Shown in pieces: positions 43,653 to 52,729 of a stretch of 64,000 nt of DNA; position 1 is the stretch's first letter; every line of letters starts with the position of its first letter. The stretch is from positions 62,001 through 126,000 of the forward strand of contig NZ_RDOJ01000006.1 in the NCBI RefSeq assembly GCF_003687725.1, written 5' to 3'. The notes under the pieces are model-generated. The model saw nothing but the letters and a program-made list of their open reading frames with translations. It ran no database searches and had not been told where the DNA came from. A program made the position numbers and the translations under genes. The DNA is from Faecalibacter macacae. GTDB lineage: Bacteria > Bacteroidota > Bacteroidia > Flavobacteriales > Weeksellaceae.

Positions 43653-43731
43653 GGGCGTTCCCTTCGGTCGGGCTTTACGCTATATCTTTGGTTCGTTCCT
43701 CACCAAAGGATGCCGCTGCAATCCCTAACGC
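43653..43731. repeat. GC-rich folded intergenic element (REP/interspersed repeat type)
   Basis: These 79 bases are much more GC-rich than their surroundings. They begin GGGCGTT and end AACGC, which can pair as an outer stem. Inside are CCC-TTCGGTC-GGG, CTTTGGT with ACCAAAG around a ten-base loop, and GGATGCCGCTGCAATCC, partly self-complementary. This multi-hairpin design and wording (CCCTTCGGTCGGG, TGCCGCTGCAATCCCTAACGC) I recognise as a family scattered between genes in Flavobacteriia. Only one copy was noticed in this window. Function is not known. Confidence 0.65.
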
Positions 43732-43742
43732 TGAATTATAAT

Positions 43743-44049
43743 TTAGCCAATAGATAATCCGTTTTTATATAAATATAATCCTAACAATAAGATTATTATA
43801 GTTTCTATTATCCAGACAGGTTTAGGATTAAATTTTATACTTTTCAAAATTAATTGTTCTAATCCTAAAACTATCCCTACAATAATAAATCCGATTAAGG
43901 TAATAACTCCTCCTAAAGCCATACCTCCATTATTGTTTATGAAGATAAAATTTAAAGCTAAAATGAGTTGAATTAATTCAAGAATTCCGAAAACAATAAA
44001 AAAGGCGTGATTTTCATTGGTATTGAGATTATTTATTAAATATAACCAT
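43743..44049 (-). pseudogene. Frameshifted small membrane-protein gene
   Basis: Read on the minus strand, an ATG at 44049 gives MVIFNK and stops. The overlapping frame, read down to a stop at 43743-43745, encodes about 95 residues with three hydrophobic segments: HAFFIVFGILELIQLILALN, GVITLIGFIIVGIVLGLEQL and VWIIETIIILLLGLYLY. This frame has no ATG, GTG or TTG before GGMALGG in the middle. A single-base shift near the start would restore one protein of ~100 residues with good membrane topology. No family is recognised. Either a small membrane protein was lost, or the call at one base is wrong; it could also start at the internal ATG. Confidence 0.45.
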
Positions 44050-44103
44050 TATTGTAAACGAATAATCATTTAAAGTTTTTATCACTAAATTCTCAATATA
44101 GCT

Positions 44104-44111
44104 TATTTTTG
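44104..44111 (+). promoter_or_regulatory. -7 promoter element before the M28 peptidase gene
   Basis: TATTTTTG fits TAnnTTTG fully and lies 22 bases before the peptidase ATG. No clear TTG is found at the usual distance upstream. Confidence 0.45.
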
Positions 44112-44133
44112 AATAATCATTTAAATCAATCAG

Positions 44134-45078
44134 ATGAAAGTATTGTACATTTTCTTACTTCTATTTACTATCCAATTAAATGCACAGCAAATTGAGGTTA
44201 AAAATCTTCAAAATCATATTTATTTCCTTTCAGATGATCAAATGAAGGGTCGTGGAACTGGAAGTAAACAAAATACAAAAGCATCAAAATATATAGCGAA
44301 AGAGTTTAAAAAATTAGGCTTAGTACCTTTAGGTACAGATGGATATTATCAAAATTTTTTAGCTAAAGTGAAAAGAGTTGTAGTTCCTGATAGCATTCGT
44401 TCTGCACGAAATGTGATTGGTTTTATTAACAATCATGCAGATAAAACAATTGTGATTGGAGCACATTATGATCACATTGGTGAAGGAAAACAAGGAAGTT
44501 CATTGGCTGACAATAGTTATGGAATTATACATAATGGCGCTGATGATAATGCATCTGGAATTGCAGGGTTATTGGAATTAGCGAGAATTTTTAGTTCAAA
44601 TTCTATTCAAGAACCTGTTAATTTTCTATTTATAGCATTTGGTGCTGAAGAATTAGGTTTAGTCGGTTCACGTTATTTTGTGAATAATCCAACATTGCCA
44701 TTAAGTAATATACATTGGATGTTAAACATGGATATGATTGGTAGATTTAATCCAGATAATGGAGTTTCGATTATAGGATATGGTTCTTCTCCAGAATTTG
44801 AAATGTTATATGAGAAATTAGATAAAGCTAAATTCATTAAACATTATACTGGTTATGAAGGTAGAGGAGGATCAGATCAAACATCGTTTTACGAAAAAGA
44901 TATACCTGTATTATTTTTCCATACAGGTGGTCATCCAGATTATCATCGTCCAACAGATGATGCAGATAAGGTAGATTATTTAAGTTTAAAAAGAATTTTA
45001 GAACTTGAAATGGCCTTTATCGAAGGTAGTTTTCCTTTTCAAAAAATGAATTTTAGAAGTACAGATAAGTCAAAATAA
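44134..45078 (+). CDS. Exported M28 family zinc metallopeptidase
   Basis: Two-zinc aminopeptidase-like enzyme of 314 residues with a signal peptide (IFLLLFTIQLNAQ). The ligand set is complete: His111 in GAHYDH, bridging Asp137 in NGADDNASG, catalytic and ligand Glu172/Glu173 in GAEELG, Asp200 in LNMDMIGR, and His271 in HPDYHRPTDD. The N-terminal 90 residues (FLSDDQMKGRGTGSKQN) are the usual lead to the fold. It should release N-terminal residues from peptides in the periplasm or outside the cell; glutaminyl cyclases share the fold, but their Trp-rich features are not obvious. It is a single gene ending at a bidirectional hairpin. Confidence 0.92.
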   Translation: MKVLYIFLLLFTIQLNAQQIEVKNLQNHIYFLSDDQMKGRGTGSKQNTKASKYIAKEFKKLGLVPLGTDGYYQNFLAKVKRVVVPDSIRSARNVIGFINNHADKTIVIGAHYDHIGEGKQGSSLADNSYGIIHNGADDNASGIAGLLELARIFSSNSIQEPVNFLFIAFGAEELGLVGSRYFVNNPTLPLSNIHWMLNMDMIGRFNPDNGVSIIGYGSSPEFEMLYEKLDKAKFIKHYTGYEGRGGSDQTSFYEKDIPVLFFHTGGHPDYHRPTDDADKVDYLSLKRILELEMAFIEGSFPFQKMNFRSTDKSK

Positions 45079-45087
45079 TAGAATATG

Positions 45088-45109
45088 AAACCTGCATTTT
45101 TGCAGGTTT
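45088..45109. terminator. Bidirectional terminator, M28 peptidase / TonB receptor
   Basis: AAACCTGCA and TGCAGGTTT form a perfect nine-base stem with a four-T loop, then TTTTT on plus. It lies 10 bases after the peptidase stop and 3 bases from the receptor stop on minus. Confidence 0.88.
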
Positions 45110-45111
45110 TT

Positions 45112-47139
45112 TTATAATGTAAATCGTGTTCCAAAATAGAAGTTGATGGTTGCTGCCGGATTATAAAATCGATTTCCAAAAGCATTTAAATCATATCCCG
45201 CACTGTACTTCGAATTGTATAGATTATTTACACCAGTATAGATGGATAATGAACTTTTCTTGATTTTAAAATTTGTGTCTACGAGTATATTTCCAATGAT
45301 ATATTCTTTTTCTTCAACTGTATTTGCATCATTTAAATAAAGCTTCGAATTAAAATAATTGCTCCAAATCACTTGTATTTTATTCAATAATTCTATAGAT
45401 ATGCTATTTTGAATTGAAAATTTAGAAATTCCAGGTATGATATTATTTGAATAATCATTGTTAGCGATTTTGTATTGATTATATTTAAAATCATAGAGAT
45501 GACCTGAAACAAAAAATGAACCTTTCGTGAAAATTGAATGGTCAAAATTAAATGGTTTTGATTGTAGTTGAAATTCAATTCCTCGTTGTTTTGTTCCTCC
45601 AGAATTGATAAAATAATCGTTACCATTTTCATCTTGTCTTCGAACAATTGCATCTTTTAGATCAAAATCAAATACAGTGAATTCGAAAAACCATTGGTTA
45701 ATACTGTGGCGAATACCAATCTCTTTATTCCATCCATATTCTGAATTTAGATTTTGTTGAATTTCTTGGGAAGAAGATCTTACTTCTTCTGTCGTAGGTG
45801 ATGAAATACCTTTAGCAATTTTTCCTCGAACACTCCAATTATTCATAAATTTATAAGTTACGCCCAATTGAGGTAACCATTGCATTTGAAATGACTTTTT
45901 CCCTGATTCTACAATAGGATATAATGTTTCCCAATTGTAGTTCATCGTATTAAGACTTAGCGAAGCATCAATAAACCATTGATTGGCGATGTTTGCGTGC
46001 TGATTGATGTAATAATATCCGCTGTAAGTTTGTAAATCATCAAATTTTTGAGGATTTCCTTTTGTTCCTGCGTTATTATCATAGTTTCGAAAAGAAGTTT
46101 TATTCAATCCTAATTCAGTTCCGAAACGAGTATTTAATTTGATTTGATCTAATTGTTTTTCGTACTCAAAATACAAACGTCCTTGAAAGTTATTTTCTTT
46201 TCGCACTTCAAAATTTGAAATAAATGGATTTTTAAAATCTGTAAAAGAAGATTGAAGCATGATAAAATTTTTCCAATTCGGATTGATTTTCCATAAATGA
46301 CTTATTCCTCCAAGAAAAGTTTTATTCTTAATTCCAGCTTGTTGTTCAACTGCACTTGGTAAAGTTGCAGTGGCTAATCGTGCTTGTCTACGATCTGCCT
46401 GCATTTGATTATAAGTTAATCCACCAGGTGTTTGATACTGTAAATCTGTGAATAAAAGTAAAAGATTTAATTCATTCTCATTTTTGTAATTCCATTGATC
46501 TTTCAATAGAAATGAATTTCGTTTTATTGCAGATTGCTCGCGATAACTATCGGATTGATAATGTGATTGACCTAAATGTAAATGATGATTTCCTATTTGT
46601 TTATTGAAATTGATATTTTCATGAAATTGGTTATAACTTCCTGTACCAATAGAAGCTTTTACACCATCTTTTTTTAATGTTTTTAAAACTGCTACACCAC
46701 CAGTTTCTACTCCAAATTCTCCACCTTGAGGACCTTTCATTATATCTATTGATGATAAAAATTGAGGTTCAATTAAATTTAAATAGGCATTTCCTGTTGC
46801 ATCAGTTAAAATAAAATCATCCAAATATATTTTGACATTTCTAACACCAAATGGAGAACGAATTGTACTTCCTCTTAATGATAAGCGATAACTACCAGGC
46901 GAGCGTTCCTCCATTTTAACTCCAGGAACAGTATTAAAACTCTCCATTAATCGTTCTGGATGATTCAATTGCATTTGATGTTTATTAATTGAATTTAAAG
47001 AAGTTGTAGTTTCTAAAATTGGAGTTGTGCGATGAAATGTTTGAATGATTGTTTCATTCAATTGGATACTATCATTTTCTTGTGCATGAGAAGAAAAACT
47101 TGTGACTAAAAATAATACAGGAATATAAATGTTTTTCAT
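45112..47139 (-). CDS. TonB-dependent outer-membrane receptor
   Basis: This 675-residue receptor has a signal peptide (VLFLVTSFSSHAQ), no carboxypeptidase-like N-terminal domain and no STN domain. The plug domain follows: ERLMESFNTVPGVKMEERSP, YRLSLRGSTIRSPFGVRNVK, IDIMKGPQGGEFG. A 22-strand barrel then runs to the C-terminus, ending in Phe-Thr-Leu (FYFGTRFTL). The shape and size suit uptake of siderophores, metal complexes or vitamins rather than SusC-type glycans, since no SusD partner adjoins. The B12 riboswitch is far away, and no core of one was seen upstream. The substrate is unknown. Confidence 0.88.
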   Translation of the reverse strand: MKNIYIPVLFLVTSFSSHAQENDSIQLNETIIQTFHRTTPILETTTSLNSINKHQMQLNHPERLMESFNTVPGVKMEERSPGSYRLSLRGSTIRSPFGVRNVKIYLDDFILTDATGNAYLNLIEPQFLSSIDIMKGPQGGEFGVETGGVAVLKTLKKDGVKASIGTGSYNQFHENINFNKQIGNHHLHLGQSHYQSDSYREQSAIKRNSFLLKDQWNYKNENELNLLLLFTDLQYQTPGGLTYNQMQADRRQARLATATLPSAVEQQAGIKNKTFLGGISHLWKINPNWKNFIMLQSSFTDFKNPFISNFEVRKENNFQGRLYFEYEKQLDQIKLNTRFGTELGLNKTSFRNYDNNAGTKGNPQKFDDLQTYSGYYYINQHANIANQWFIDASLSLNTMNYNWETLYPIVESGKKSFQMQWLPQLGVTYKFMNNWSVRGKIAKGISSPTTEEVRSSSQEIQQNLNSEYGWNKEIGIRHSINQWFFEFTVFDFDLKDAIVRRQDENGNDYFINSGGTKQRGIEFQLQSKPFNFDHSIFTKGSFFVSGHLYDFKYNQYKIANNDYSNNIIPGISKFSIQNSISIELLNKIQVIWSNYFNSKLYLNDANTVEEKEYIIGNILVDTNFKIKKSSLSIYTGVNNLYNSKYSAGYDLNAFGNRFYNPAATINFYFGTRFTL

Positions 47140-47160
47140 GGCAGTAAAGGATTTACGTTA

Positions 47161-47190
47161 AAAAAGTGGTAATCAACATTACCACTTTTT
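47161..47190 (-). terminator. Terminator of the sugar dehydrogenase gene
   Basis: AAAAAGTGGTAAT (47161-47173) and ATTACCACTTTTT (47178-47190) form a perfect stem with loop CAAC. It lies 7 bases beyond the minus-strand stop at 47198 and 21 bases before the TonB receptor start, so it separates the two. Confidence 0.88.
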
Positions 47191-47197
47191 TCTTCAA

Positions 47198-48430
47198 TTA
47201 TTTTTTAGCGATTCGGTATAGTTTCCCATTGTCACCAACTGCATACAAATGACCATCAATACCAGTAACCATATCTCGAATACGATCTTTTTGATCTAAT
47301 AATAAATGTTCTTCACCTATTACTTTATTCCCTTCAATTACTAAACGAACTAAAGCTTGTTTTACCATACCACCAACAAATAAACTTCCTTTCCATTCGT
47401 CAATCGAACCAGTGTAAAATTCGGCTCCACTTGGTGCAATTACAGGATCCCAATAATAATTTGGTTGTTCTAAACCTTCATTATTTGTAGCTCCATTTGC
47501 AATTTTACCACCAGCATATTCAATACCGTATGTAATTAAAGGCCAACCATAGTTTTTACCTGGCTGAATTAAATTTAATTCGTCTCCACCACGTGGTCCA
47601 TGTTCTATTTCCCATAATTCACCTTTATCATTAAACGCTAAACTTTGTGGGCTTCGGTGACCTAAACTATAAATTTCTGGTAAAACCTCTTTGTTTGATT
47701 CAAAAGGATTTCCAGATGCAGGTTTTCCATCTGTTGTAATACGAATAATTTTACCCAAAGGTGATTTTAAATCTTGAGCATATTTACGCATTTCATCAGA
47801 AGAACGTTCACCAAAAGAAGCATATAAATATCCGTCTTTATCAAAAACTAATCGGCTTCCGTAATGTAAACCACTATCATGAGATGGGAATGTTCTATAA
47901 ATTATTTTTACATTTTCTACTTTGGTTTCGTCAGTAGATAACGTTGCTTTAGCAATAGATGTTTGATCATTTTTACTTCCATCAGTTGCAGGTTCAGAGA
48001 AAGTCCAATAAATCGTTCGATTTTCTTTAAAATTTGGATCTAAAATAACATCCAATAATCCACCTTGATTGTATTGATTTACTTTAGGTAAACCTGTTAT
48101 TTTTTTTAATTCATATGGTTTCTGTAAATCAATAATCATCATATAACCAGACTTTTCAGTCATTAATAATTTTCCATCAGGTAAATTAACAATAGCCCAA
48201 GGTAAACCTAAATTCTCATTCACGACACTCACATCATAACCACTTTTCGTTTTGATATAATTTGCGCGTGTTTGGCCCTCAAATGCTGGTTTATATTCAG
48301 TATTTGCAGCTTCAGTTTCTTTGGAAATGCTTTCATTGGTTTTAGCATCAGCATTTTCAGTATTATTCTTATTGTTAGTACAAGAAAATAAGAAAAGCAT
48401 TGATAATGTTAATGTTGCAAGATTCTTCAT
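47198..48430 (-). CDS. PQQ-dependent aldose sugar dehydrogenase-like lipoprotein
   Basis: Soluble glucose-dehydrogenase-type six-bladed propeller, 410 residues, with a lipoprotein signal (LSMLFLFSC, Cys17) and an acidic, Asn-rich linker. Family landmarks include GLPWAIVNLPDGKLLMTEKS, VILDPNFKENRTIYWTF, the catalytic His region HDSGLHYGSRLVFDKDG, HRSPQSLAF, and EHGPRGGDELNL with NYGWPLITYG. It would oxidise aldoses at the cell surface, passing electrons to the respiratory chain, if PQQ is available; no PQQ synthesis genes are in the window. It is followed by its own terminator and has no evident operon partner. Confidence 0.87.
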   Translation of the reverse strand: MKNLATLTLSMLFLFSCTNNKNNTENADAKTNESISKETEAANTEYKPAFEGQTRANYIKTKSGYDVSVVNENLGLPWAIVNLPDGKLLMTEKSGYMMIIDLQKPYELKKITGLPKVNQYNQGGLLDVILDPNFKENRTIYWTFSEPATDGSKNDQTSIAKATLSTDETKVENVKIIYRTFPSHDSGLHYGSRLVFDKDGYLYASFGERSSDEMRKYAQDLKSPLGKIIRITTDGKPASGNPFESNKEVLPEIYSLGHRSPQSLAFNDKGELWEIEHGPRGGDELNLIQPGKNYGWPLITYGIEYAGGKIANGATNNEGLEQPNYYWDPVIAPSGAEFYTGSIDEWKGSLFVGGMVKQALVRLVIEGNKVIGEEHLLLDQKDRIRDMVTGIDGHLYAVGDNGKLYRIAKK

Positions 48431-48600
48431 GGATATATTATTTAACTCGAATTTACTATTTTAATTTTAAAATATTCCAAACCAAATCAAAGTTCGATAA
48501 CCTATTTATTTTAAGTTGTTTAATTTGATTTAAAAAAATAAAGACAATTAGATAAATAGCGAATTAAGAATGATGATATTTGTAAACTGATTTTTTATAA

Positions 48601-49617
48601 ATGAAAGAATTTCTTAAAAGAAAAGATATTGAGTTATCGCCTAAACGCTATTTTATTGATGCGATGGGAGCAATGGCTTATGGTTTATTTGCTACTTTAT
48701 TGGTTGGTACGATTTTAAAAACGATTGGCGAAGAATTTGGAATCTCTTTCTTGAAAGATGTTATTTGGCCCGTTGCCAATCAAGCAACAGGTCCAGCAAT
48801 TGCATTAGCCATTGCATATAGTTTACGCGCACCACAATTGGTTATGTTTTCTTCAGCTGTTGTTGGTATAGCTGCTTATCAATTAGGTGGTCCTTTAGGA
48901 GTCTTTATAGCGACTATATTTGCTGTAGAAATTGGTAAAATGGTTGCAGGCGAAACTAGAATTGATATAGTAATTACGCCAATTATAACCGTTTTGGTCG
49001 GAGTAATTTTAGCTCAATTTATTGGTCCAACTGTAAATCAATTAATGAAATGGATTGGCGAATTAATTATGTTATCTACAGATACTAATCCTTTAGTTAT
49101 GGGAATTGTAATAGCAGTTATTGTTGGAATTGTGTTAACCTTACCAATATCATCAGCTGCATTATGCTTGATGTTAGAATTGGACGGATTAGCTGCCGGA
49201 GCTGCTACAATTGGATGTTGTGCTCAAATGATAGGATTCGCAACGATTAGTTTTAAAGATAATGGAATAAAAGGTCTTTTGGCGCAAGGTTTAGGGACAA
49301 GTATGTTGCAAATGCCGAACATTTATAAAAATTGGAGAATTTGGATTCCGCCTACTTTAGCATCTGCTATAATTGGTCCGATTGCAATTATTTATTTTAA
49401 TTTGACAAATTCGGCATTAGAATCTGGTATGGGAAGTTGTGGATTGGTTGGTCAAATTGGTACATTTAACGTAATGAAAACTGAATATTCGTCAATTTAT
49501 ATTTTAACATCAATCCTTGGTTTACAAATTATTGCACCAGCAATTTTATCATATATTTTTTATTTCTTGATGAAGAAAAAACAATGGATTAAAGATGGTG
49601 ATATGAAGATTTTTTAA
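48601..49617 (+). CDS. PTS EIIC-like membrane protein without PTS partners
   Basis: This 338-residue integral membrane protein has about ten hydrophobic segments and matches the PTS_EIIC_2 (PF13303) group. Landmarks are RYFIDAMGAMAYGLFATLLVG at the start, VANQATGPAIALAIAYSLR, TRIDIVITPIITVLVG, and LPISSAALCLMLELDG, followed by GAATIGCCAQMIGFA. No EIIA, EIIB, HPr or EI domain is encoded in it or nearby, and no sugar-specific His/Cys site is visible. It may be a transporter working without phosphotransfer. The next gene is a uracil permease, 43 bases downstream but with its own -7 element. Substrate unknown. Confidence 0.78.
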   Translation: MKEFLKRKDIELSPKRYFIDAMGAMAYGLFATLLVGTILKTIGEEFGISFLKDVIWPVANQATGPAIALAIAYSLRAPQLVMFSSAVVGIAAYQLGGPLGVFIATIFAVEIGKMVAGETRIDIVITPIITVLVGVILAQFIGPTVNQLMKWIGELIMLSTDTNPLVMGIVIAVIVGIVLTLPISSAALCLMLELDGLAAGAATIGCCAQMIGFATISFKDNGIKGLLAQGLGTSMLQMPNIYKNWRIWIPPTLASAIIGPIAIIYFNLTNSALESGMGSCGLVGQIGTFNVMKTEYSSIYILTSILGLQIIAPAILSYIFYFLMKKKQWIKDGDMKIF

Positions 49618-49632
49618 TCGAATTGTTTCTTC

Positions 49633-49640
49633 TAATTTTG
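49633..49640 (+). promoter_or_regulatory. -7 promoter element before the uracil permease gene
   Basis: TAATTTTG fits TAnnTTTG fully and ends 20 bases before the permease ATG, within the 43-base gap after the EIIC-like gene. It suggests the permease can be expressed separately. Confidence 0.4.
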
Positions 49641-49660
49641 TAACAACAAAAAACATTATA

Positions 49661-50980
49661 ATGAGTCAGAATAATGACAAAAATATTGTGCTAAGAATTG
49701 AAGATAAACCCAAACTAGGACAAGGAATATTATTAAGTATTCAACACTTGTTCGCGATGTTTGGAGCGACGGTATTAGTTCCTGCATTAACAGGAATGAA
49801 TCCATCCATAGCTTTAATCTCAAGCGGTCTTGGAACCTTAGCTTTTATATTAATTACAAGAGGAAAAGTTCCATCTTATTTAGGATCTTCATTTGCATTT
49901 ATCAATCCAATTATAGCTTTAAAAGTTTTAGAAGCAGATCCTGCAAGTGGTATACAAACAGGGAGTTTTCTTGTAGGAAGTTTTTTAGTAGGTTTAGTTT
50001 ATGCATTAGTTGCATTAATTATCGCAAAAGCAGGTACAAATTGGTTAATGAAATTATTACCACCAATTGTAGTTGGTCCAGTTATTATGGTAATTGGTTT
50101 AGGATTAGCTTCAACAGCTATTGGAATGGTAACCAATAATCCAAAAGGAGAATACGATTTAACGTATGTAACAATTGGTTTTGTAACTTTGTTAATTACA
50201 ATAATCACTGCAATTTTTAGTAAAGGATTCTTAAGTGTAATTCCTGTTTTAGTTGGAATTGTAGGTGGTTATATTTTTTCAATTTTTATGGGTGTTGTTA
50301 ATTTACAACCTGTATTAGATGCCAATTGGTTTCAAATTCCAGATTTCACAGTTCCATTTATCGATTATTCACCTTTTATTTCTTGGTATGTTATTTTGTT
50401 GATGGTACCAGTTGCAATCGTTCCAATTGCAGAGCATATAGGGCATCAATTGGTATTAAGTAAAGTGGTAAATAAAGATTTGATCAAAGATCCAGGTTTA
50501 GATCGATCAATGTTAGGAGATGGAATTGCAACAATGATTGCAGCTTGTATCGGTGGACCTCCAAATACTACATATGGAGAAAATATTGGAGTATTAGCAA
50601 TAACTCGTGCATTCAGTATTTATGTATTTTTAGGCGCTGCATTTTTTGCAATAATATTTGGTTTTTGTGGCAAAATTTCTGTTTTACTAAGTACAATTCC
50701 AGGCCCAGTAATGGGTGGAGTTTCTATTTTATTATTTGGAATTATTGCTTCAAGCGGATTAAGAATGTTAGTAGAAAATAAGGTAGATTTTAAAATAAAA
50801 CGTAACTTAATTATATCATCTGTTATCTTAATTATAGGAATTGGTGGAGCAGCGATTCATATTGGTAAAATGTTTTCTTTAGAAGGAATGGCTTTAGCTT
50901 CGATTGTAGGAGTAATGCTAAATTTAATTTTACCTGGACGAGAGGAAGTTAGCTTTGATGATATGTTTAACGAAGAATAA
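49661..50980 (+). CDS. uraA: NCS2 family uracil/xanthine permease
   Basis: Proton-coupled nucleobase transporter with 14 predicted membrane segments in 439 residues. Landmarks are ILLSIQHLFAMFGATVLVPALTG at the start, SYLGSSFAFINP, and VVGPVIMVIGLGLASTA. The substrate-binding Glu lies in VAIVPIAEHIGHQL, and the NCS2 signature in GGPPNTTYGENIGVLAITRAFS, with a second Glu, gives the proton/substrate site. The AEHIGH and TTYGENIG pattern matches uracil permeases (UraA) better than xanthine/urate carriers. No pyrimidine salvage gene adjoins. Confidence 0.88.
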   Translation: MSQNNDKNIVLRIEDKPKLGQGILLSIQHLFAMFGATVLVPALTGMNPSIALISSGLGTLAFILITRGKVPSYLGSSFAFINPIIALKVLEADPASGIQTGSFLVGSFLVGLVYALVALIIAKAGTNWLMKLLPPIVVGPVIMVIGLGLASTAIGMVTNNPKGEYDLTYVTIGFVTLLITIITAIFSKGFLSVIPVLVGIVGGYIFSIFMGVVNLQPVLDANWFQIPDFTVPFIDYSPFISWYVILLMVPVAIVPIAEHIGHQLVLSKVVNKDLIKDPGLDRSMLGDGIATMIAACIGGPPNTTYGENIGVLAITRAFSIYVFLGAAFFAIIFGFCGKISVLLSTIPGPVMGGVSILLFGIIASSGLRMLVENKVDFKIKRNLIISSVILIIGIGGAAIHIGKMFSLEGMALASIVGVMLNLILPGREEVSFDDMFNEE

Positions 50981-51056
50981 AACCAAATTATAGTAAAGCT
51001 TATGGTATAGATTTTATACTTTAGTAATCAATTATAAATAATGAATTTTCATTCTA

Positions 51057-52670
51057 ATGAAATTAAATCATAAAACATTATTGGTGATGCTAGGTATTGC
51101 ATCACTTACATTTACTGCTTGTTCATCGAATAAATCATCGAAACAAGTCGTTTATAAAAAAGTATCAAAACCGGTAACTAAACCAGTAACACCGAATCAA
51201 AATAAAACTACAACTGTAGTAAAACCACAAGTTACTAAACCGCAAGAGGAAATTTATAAGGTAGCATTACCAGAAATTAACCGAGAATTTAGAGCTGCTT
51301 GGGTTGCAACTGTTGCAAATATAAATTGGCCATCTAAACGAACTTTAACAACAGATCAGCAAAAAGACGAAGCGGTTAAGATTTTAGATATGTTAGAATC
51401 TAATAACTTCAACGCTGTAATTTTTCAGGTTCGTCCTTCGGGAGATGCCTTATATAAAAGTAATTATGAACCTTGGTCTTATTTCTTAACAGGCGAAATA
51501 GGTAAAAGTCCATATCCATATTATGATCCTTTAGAGTTTTGGGTTGAAGAAGCTCATAAACGTGGATTAGAATTACACGTTTGGTTAAATCCATATCGTG
51601 CACACCATTCTAGTGGAGGAGCAGTTACAAGTCAATCAATGGTGAAACAAGCTCCAGAAAATGTTGTTCGTTTAAAGAACGGAATGTATTGGTTTGATCC
51701 TGCAGATAAGCGTACACAAAATCACGTGTCTAATGTAGTTAAAGATATTGTTTCACGTTATGATATTGATGGTGTTCATTTTGATGATTATTTCTATCCA
51801 TATGCTTCTTACAACGGAGGAGCAGATTTTCCAGATAATACAACTTGGAATCAATATGTTAAAAATGGTGGAAAATTAGCTCGTGCTGATTGGCGTCGTG
51901 ATAATGTAAATTACATCATCGAACGTATTTATAGAGAAATCAAAGCTGAAAAACCATTTGTAAAGTTTGGTATTAGTCCATTCGGAATTTGGAAGCCAGG
52001 TTATCCTGTAGGAATTACAGGTTCTTCTCAGTACGATGAATTATATGCAGATGCTAAATTATGGTTGAATAAAGGTTGGGTTGATTATTTTTCACCTCAA
52101 TTGTATTGGCCAATTGAATCGAAAGGGCAACCATTTCCTAAATTATTAGAATGGTGGAAATCAGAGAATACACATAATCGTCACTTATGGCCTGGATTAA
52201 ATACCGTTGAGGTAAAAGCTACAGATCGTACAACAGAAATTGTAAATCAGGTTAAAGTTTCAAATGAAATTTTAGATCAACATCCTGGTGTTATTCACTG
52301 GAGTATAGCTGGATTAACAAAAAATCCTTCGATGTTAAGTTCTTTAAAAAACGGACCTTATAAATCAAAAGCATTAGTTCCAACAATGAATTGGATTAAA
52401 TCTGCAAAGTTAGATAAGCCAAAAGTTTTAGTTACAAATCAACCAAAAGATGTTGTAGTAAATTGGAAAGAATCGAAGTCAAACAATATTTCTCAATGGG
52501 TTTTATTTGCAAGATATAATGACAATTGGGAAACGATATTTTTAAATCCACATACAACATACCACACAGTTTCTAAATCGAAAAATGGTAAAACTTTAAA
52601 TGCGGTTGCGTTAAAAGGAATTGATCGTTTAGGGAATGAAAGTGATTATGTAGCGGAAAGAATTAATTAA
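51057..52670 (+). CDS. GHL10/DUF187 glycoside hydrolase-like lipoprotein
   Basis: Predicted surface or periplasmic lipoprotein of 537 residues: signal with lipobox ASLTFTAC (Cys22), then a Thr/Lys/Pro-rich linker. From about residue 80 a TIM-barrel GHL10 domain follows: EINREFRAAWVATVANINWP, NFNAVIFQVRPSGDALYKS, GLELHVWLNPYRAHH, YDIDGVHFDDYFYPY with likely catalytic acids, and KFGISPFGIWKPG. The last ~85 residues are a fibronectin-like or beta-sandwich end. Related proteins act on peptidoglycan-derived or other amino-sugar polymers (YngK group), but no reaction is settled. Single-gene unit with a terminator behind. Confidence 0.85.
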   Translation: MKLNHKTLLVMLGIASLTFTACSSNKSSKQVVYKKVSKPVTKPVTPNQNKTTTVVKPQVTKPQEEIYKVALPEINREFRAAWVATVANINWPSKRTLTTDQQKDEAVKILDMLESNNFNAVIFQVRPSGDALYKSNYEPWSYFLTGEIGKSPYPYYDPLEFWVEEAHKRGLELHVWLNPYRAHHSSGGAVTSQSMVKQAPENVVRLKNGMYWFDPADKRTQNHVSNVVKDIVSRYDIDGVHFDDYFYPYASYNGGADFPDNTTWNQYVKNGGKLARADWRRDNVNYIIERIYREIKAEKPFVKFGISPFGIWKPGYPVGITGSSQYDELYADAKLWLNKGWVDYFSPQLYWPIESKGQPFPKLLEWWKSENTHNRHLWPGLNTVEVKATDRTTEIVNQVKVSNEILDQHPGVIHWSIAGLTKNPSMLSSLKNGPYKSKALVPTMNWIKSAKLDKPKVLVTNQPKDVVVNWKESKSNNISQWVLFARYNDNWETIFLNPHTTYHTVSKSKNGKTLNAVALKGIDRLGNESDYVAERIN

Positions 52671-52684
52671 TATTTTATCATAAA

Positions 52685-52716
52685 AAAAAAAAGGGATGCA
52701 TTTGCATCCCTTTTTT
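52685..52716. terminator. Bidirectional terminator after the GHL10 gene
   Basis: GGGATGC (52693-52699) and GCATCCC (52704-52710), flanked by A and T runs, form a hairpin of about 13 pairs including the A/T ends. It serves the GHL10 gene and the convergent lipoprotein gene ending at 52730. Confidence 0.88.
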
Positions 52717-52729
52717 AGCTTTATAATTA

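Noticed and set aside
52685-52716. Homopolymer A run as a phase-variation tract
   Set aside because: It lies between convergent genes as part of a terminator, not in a coding region or promoter.
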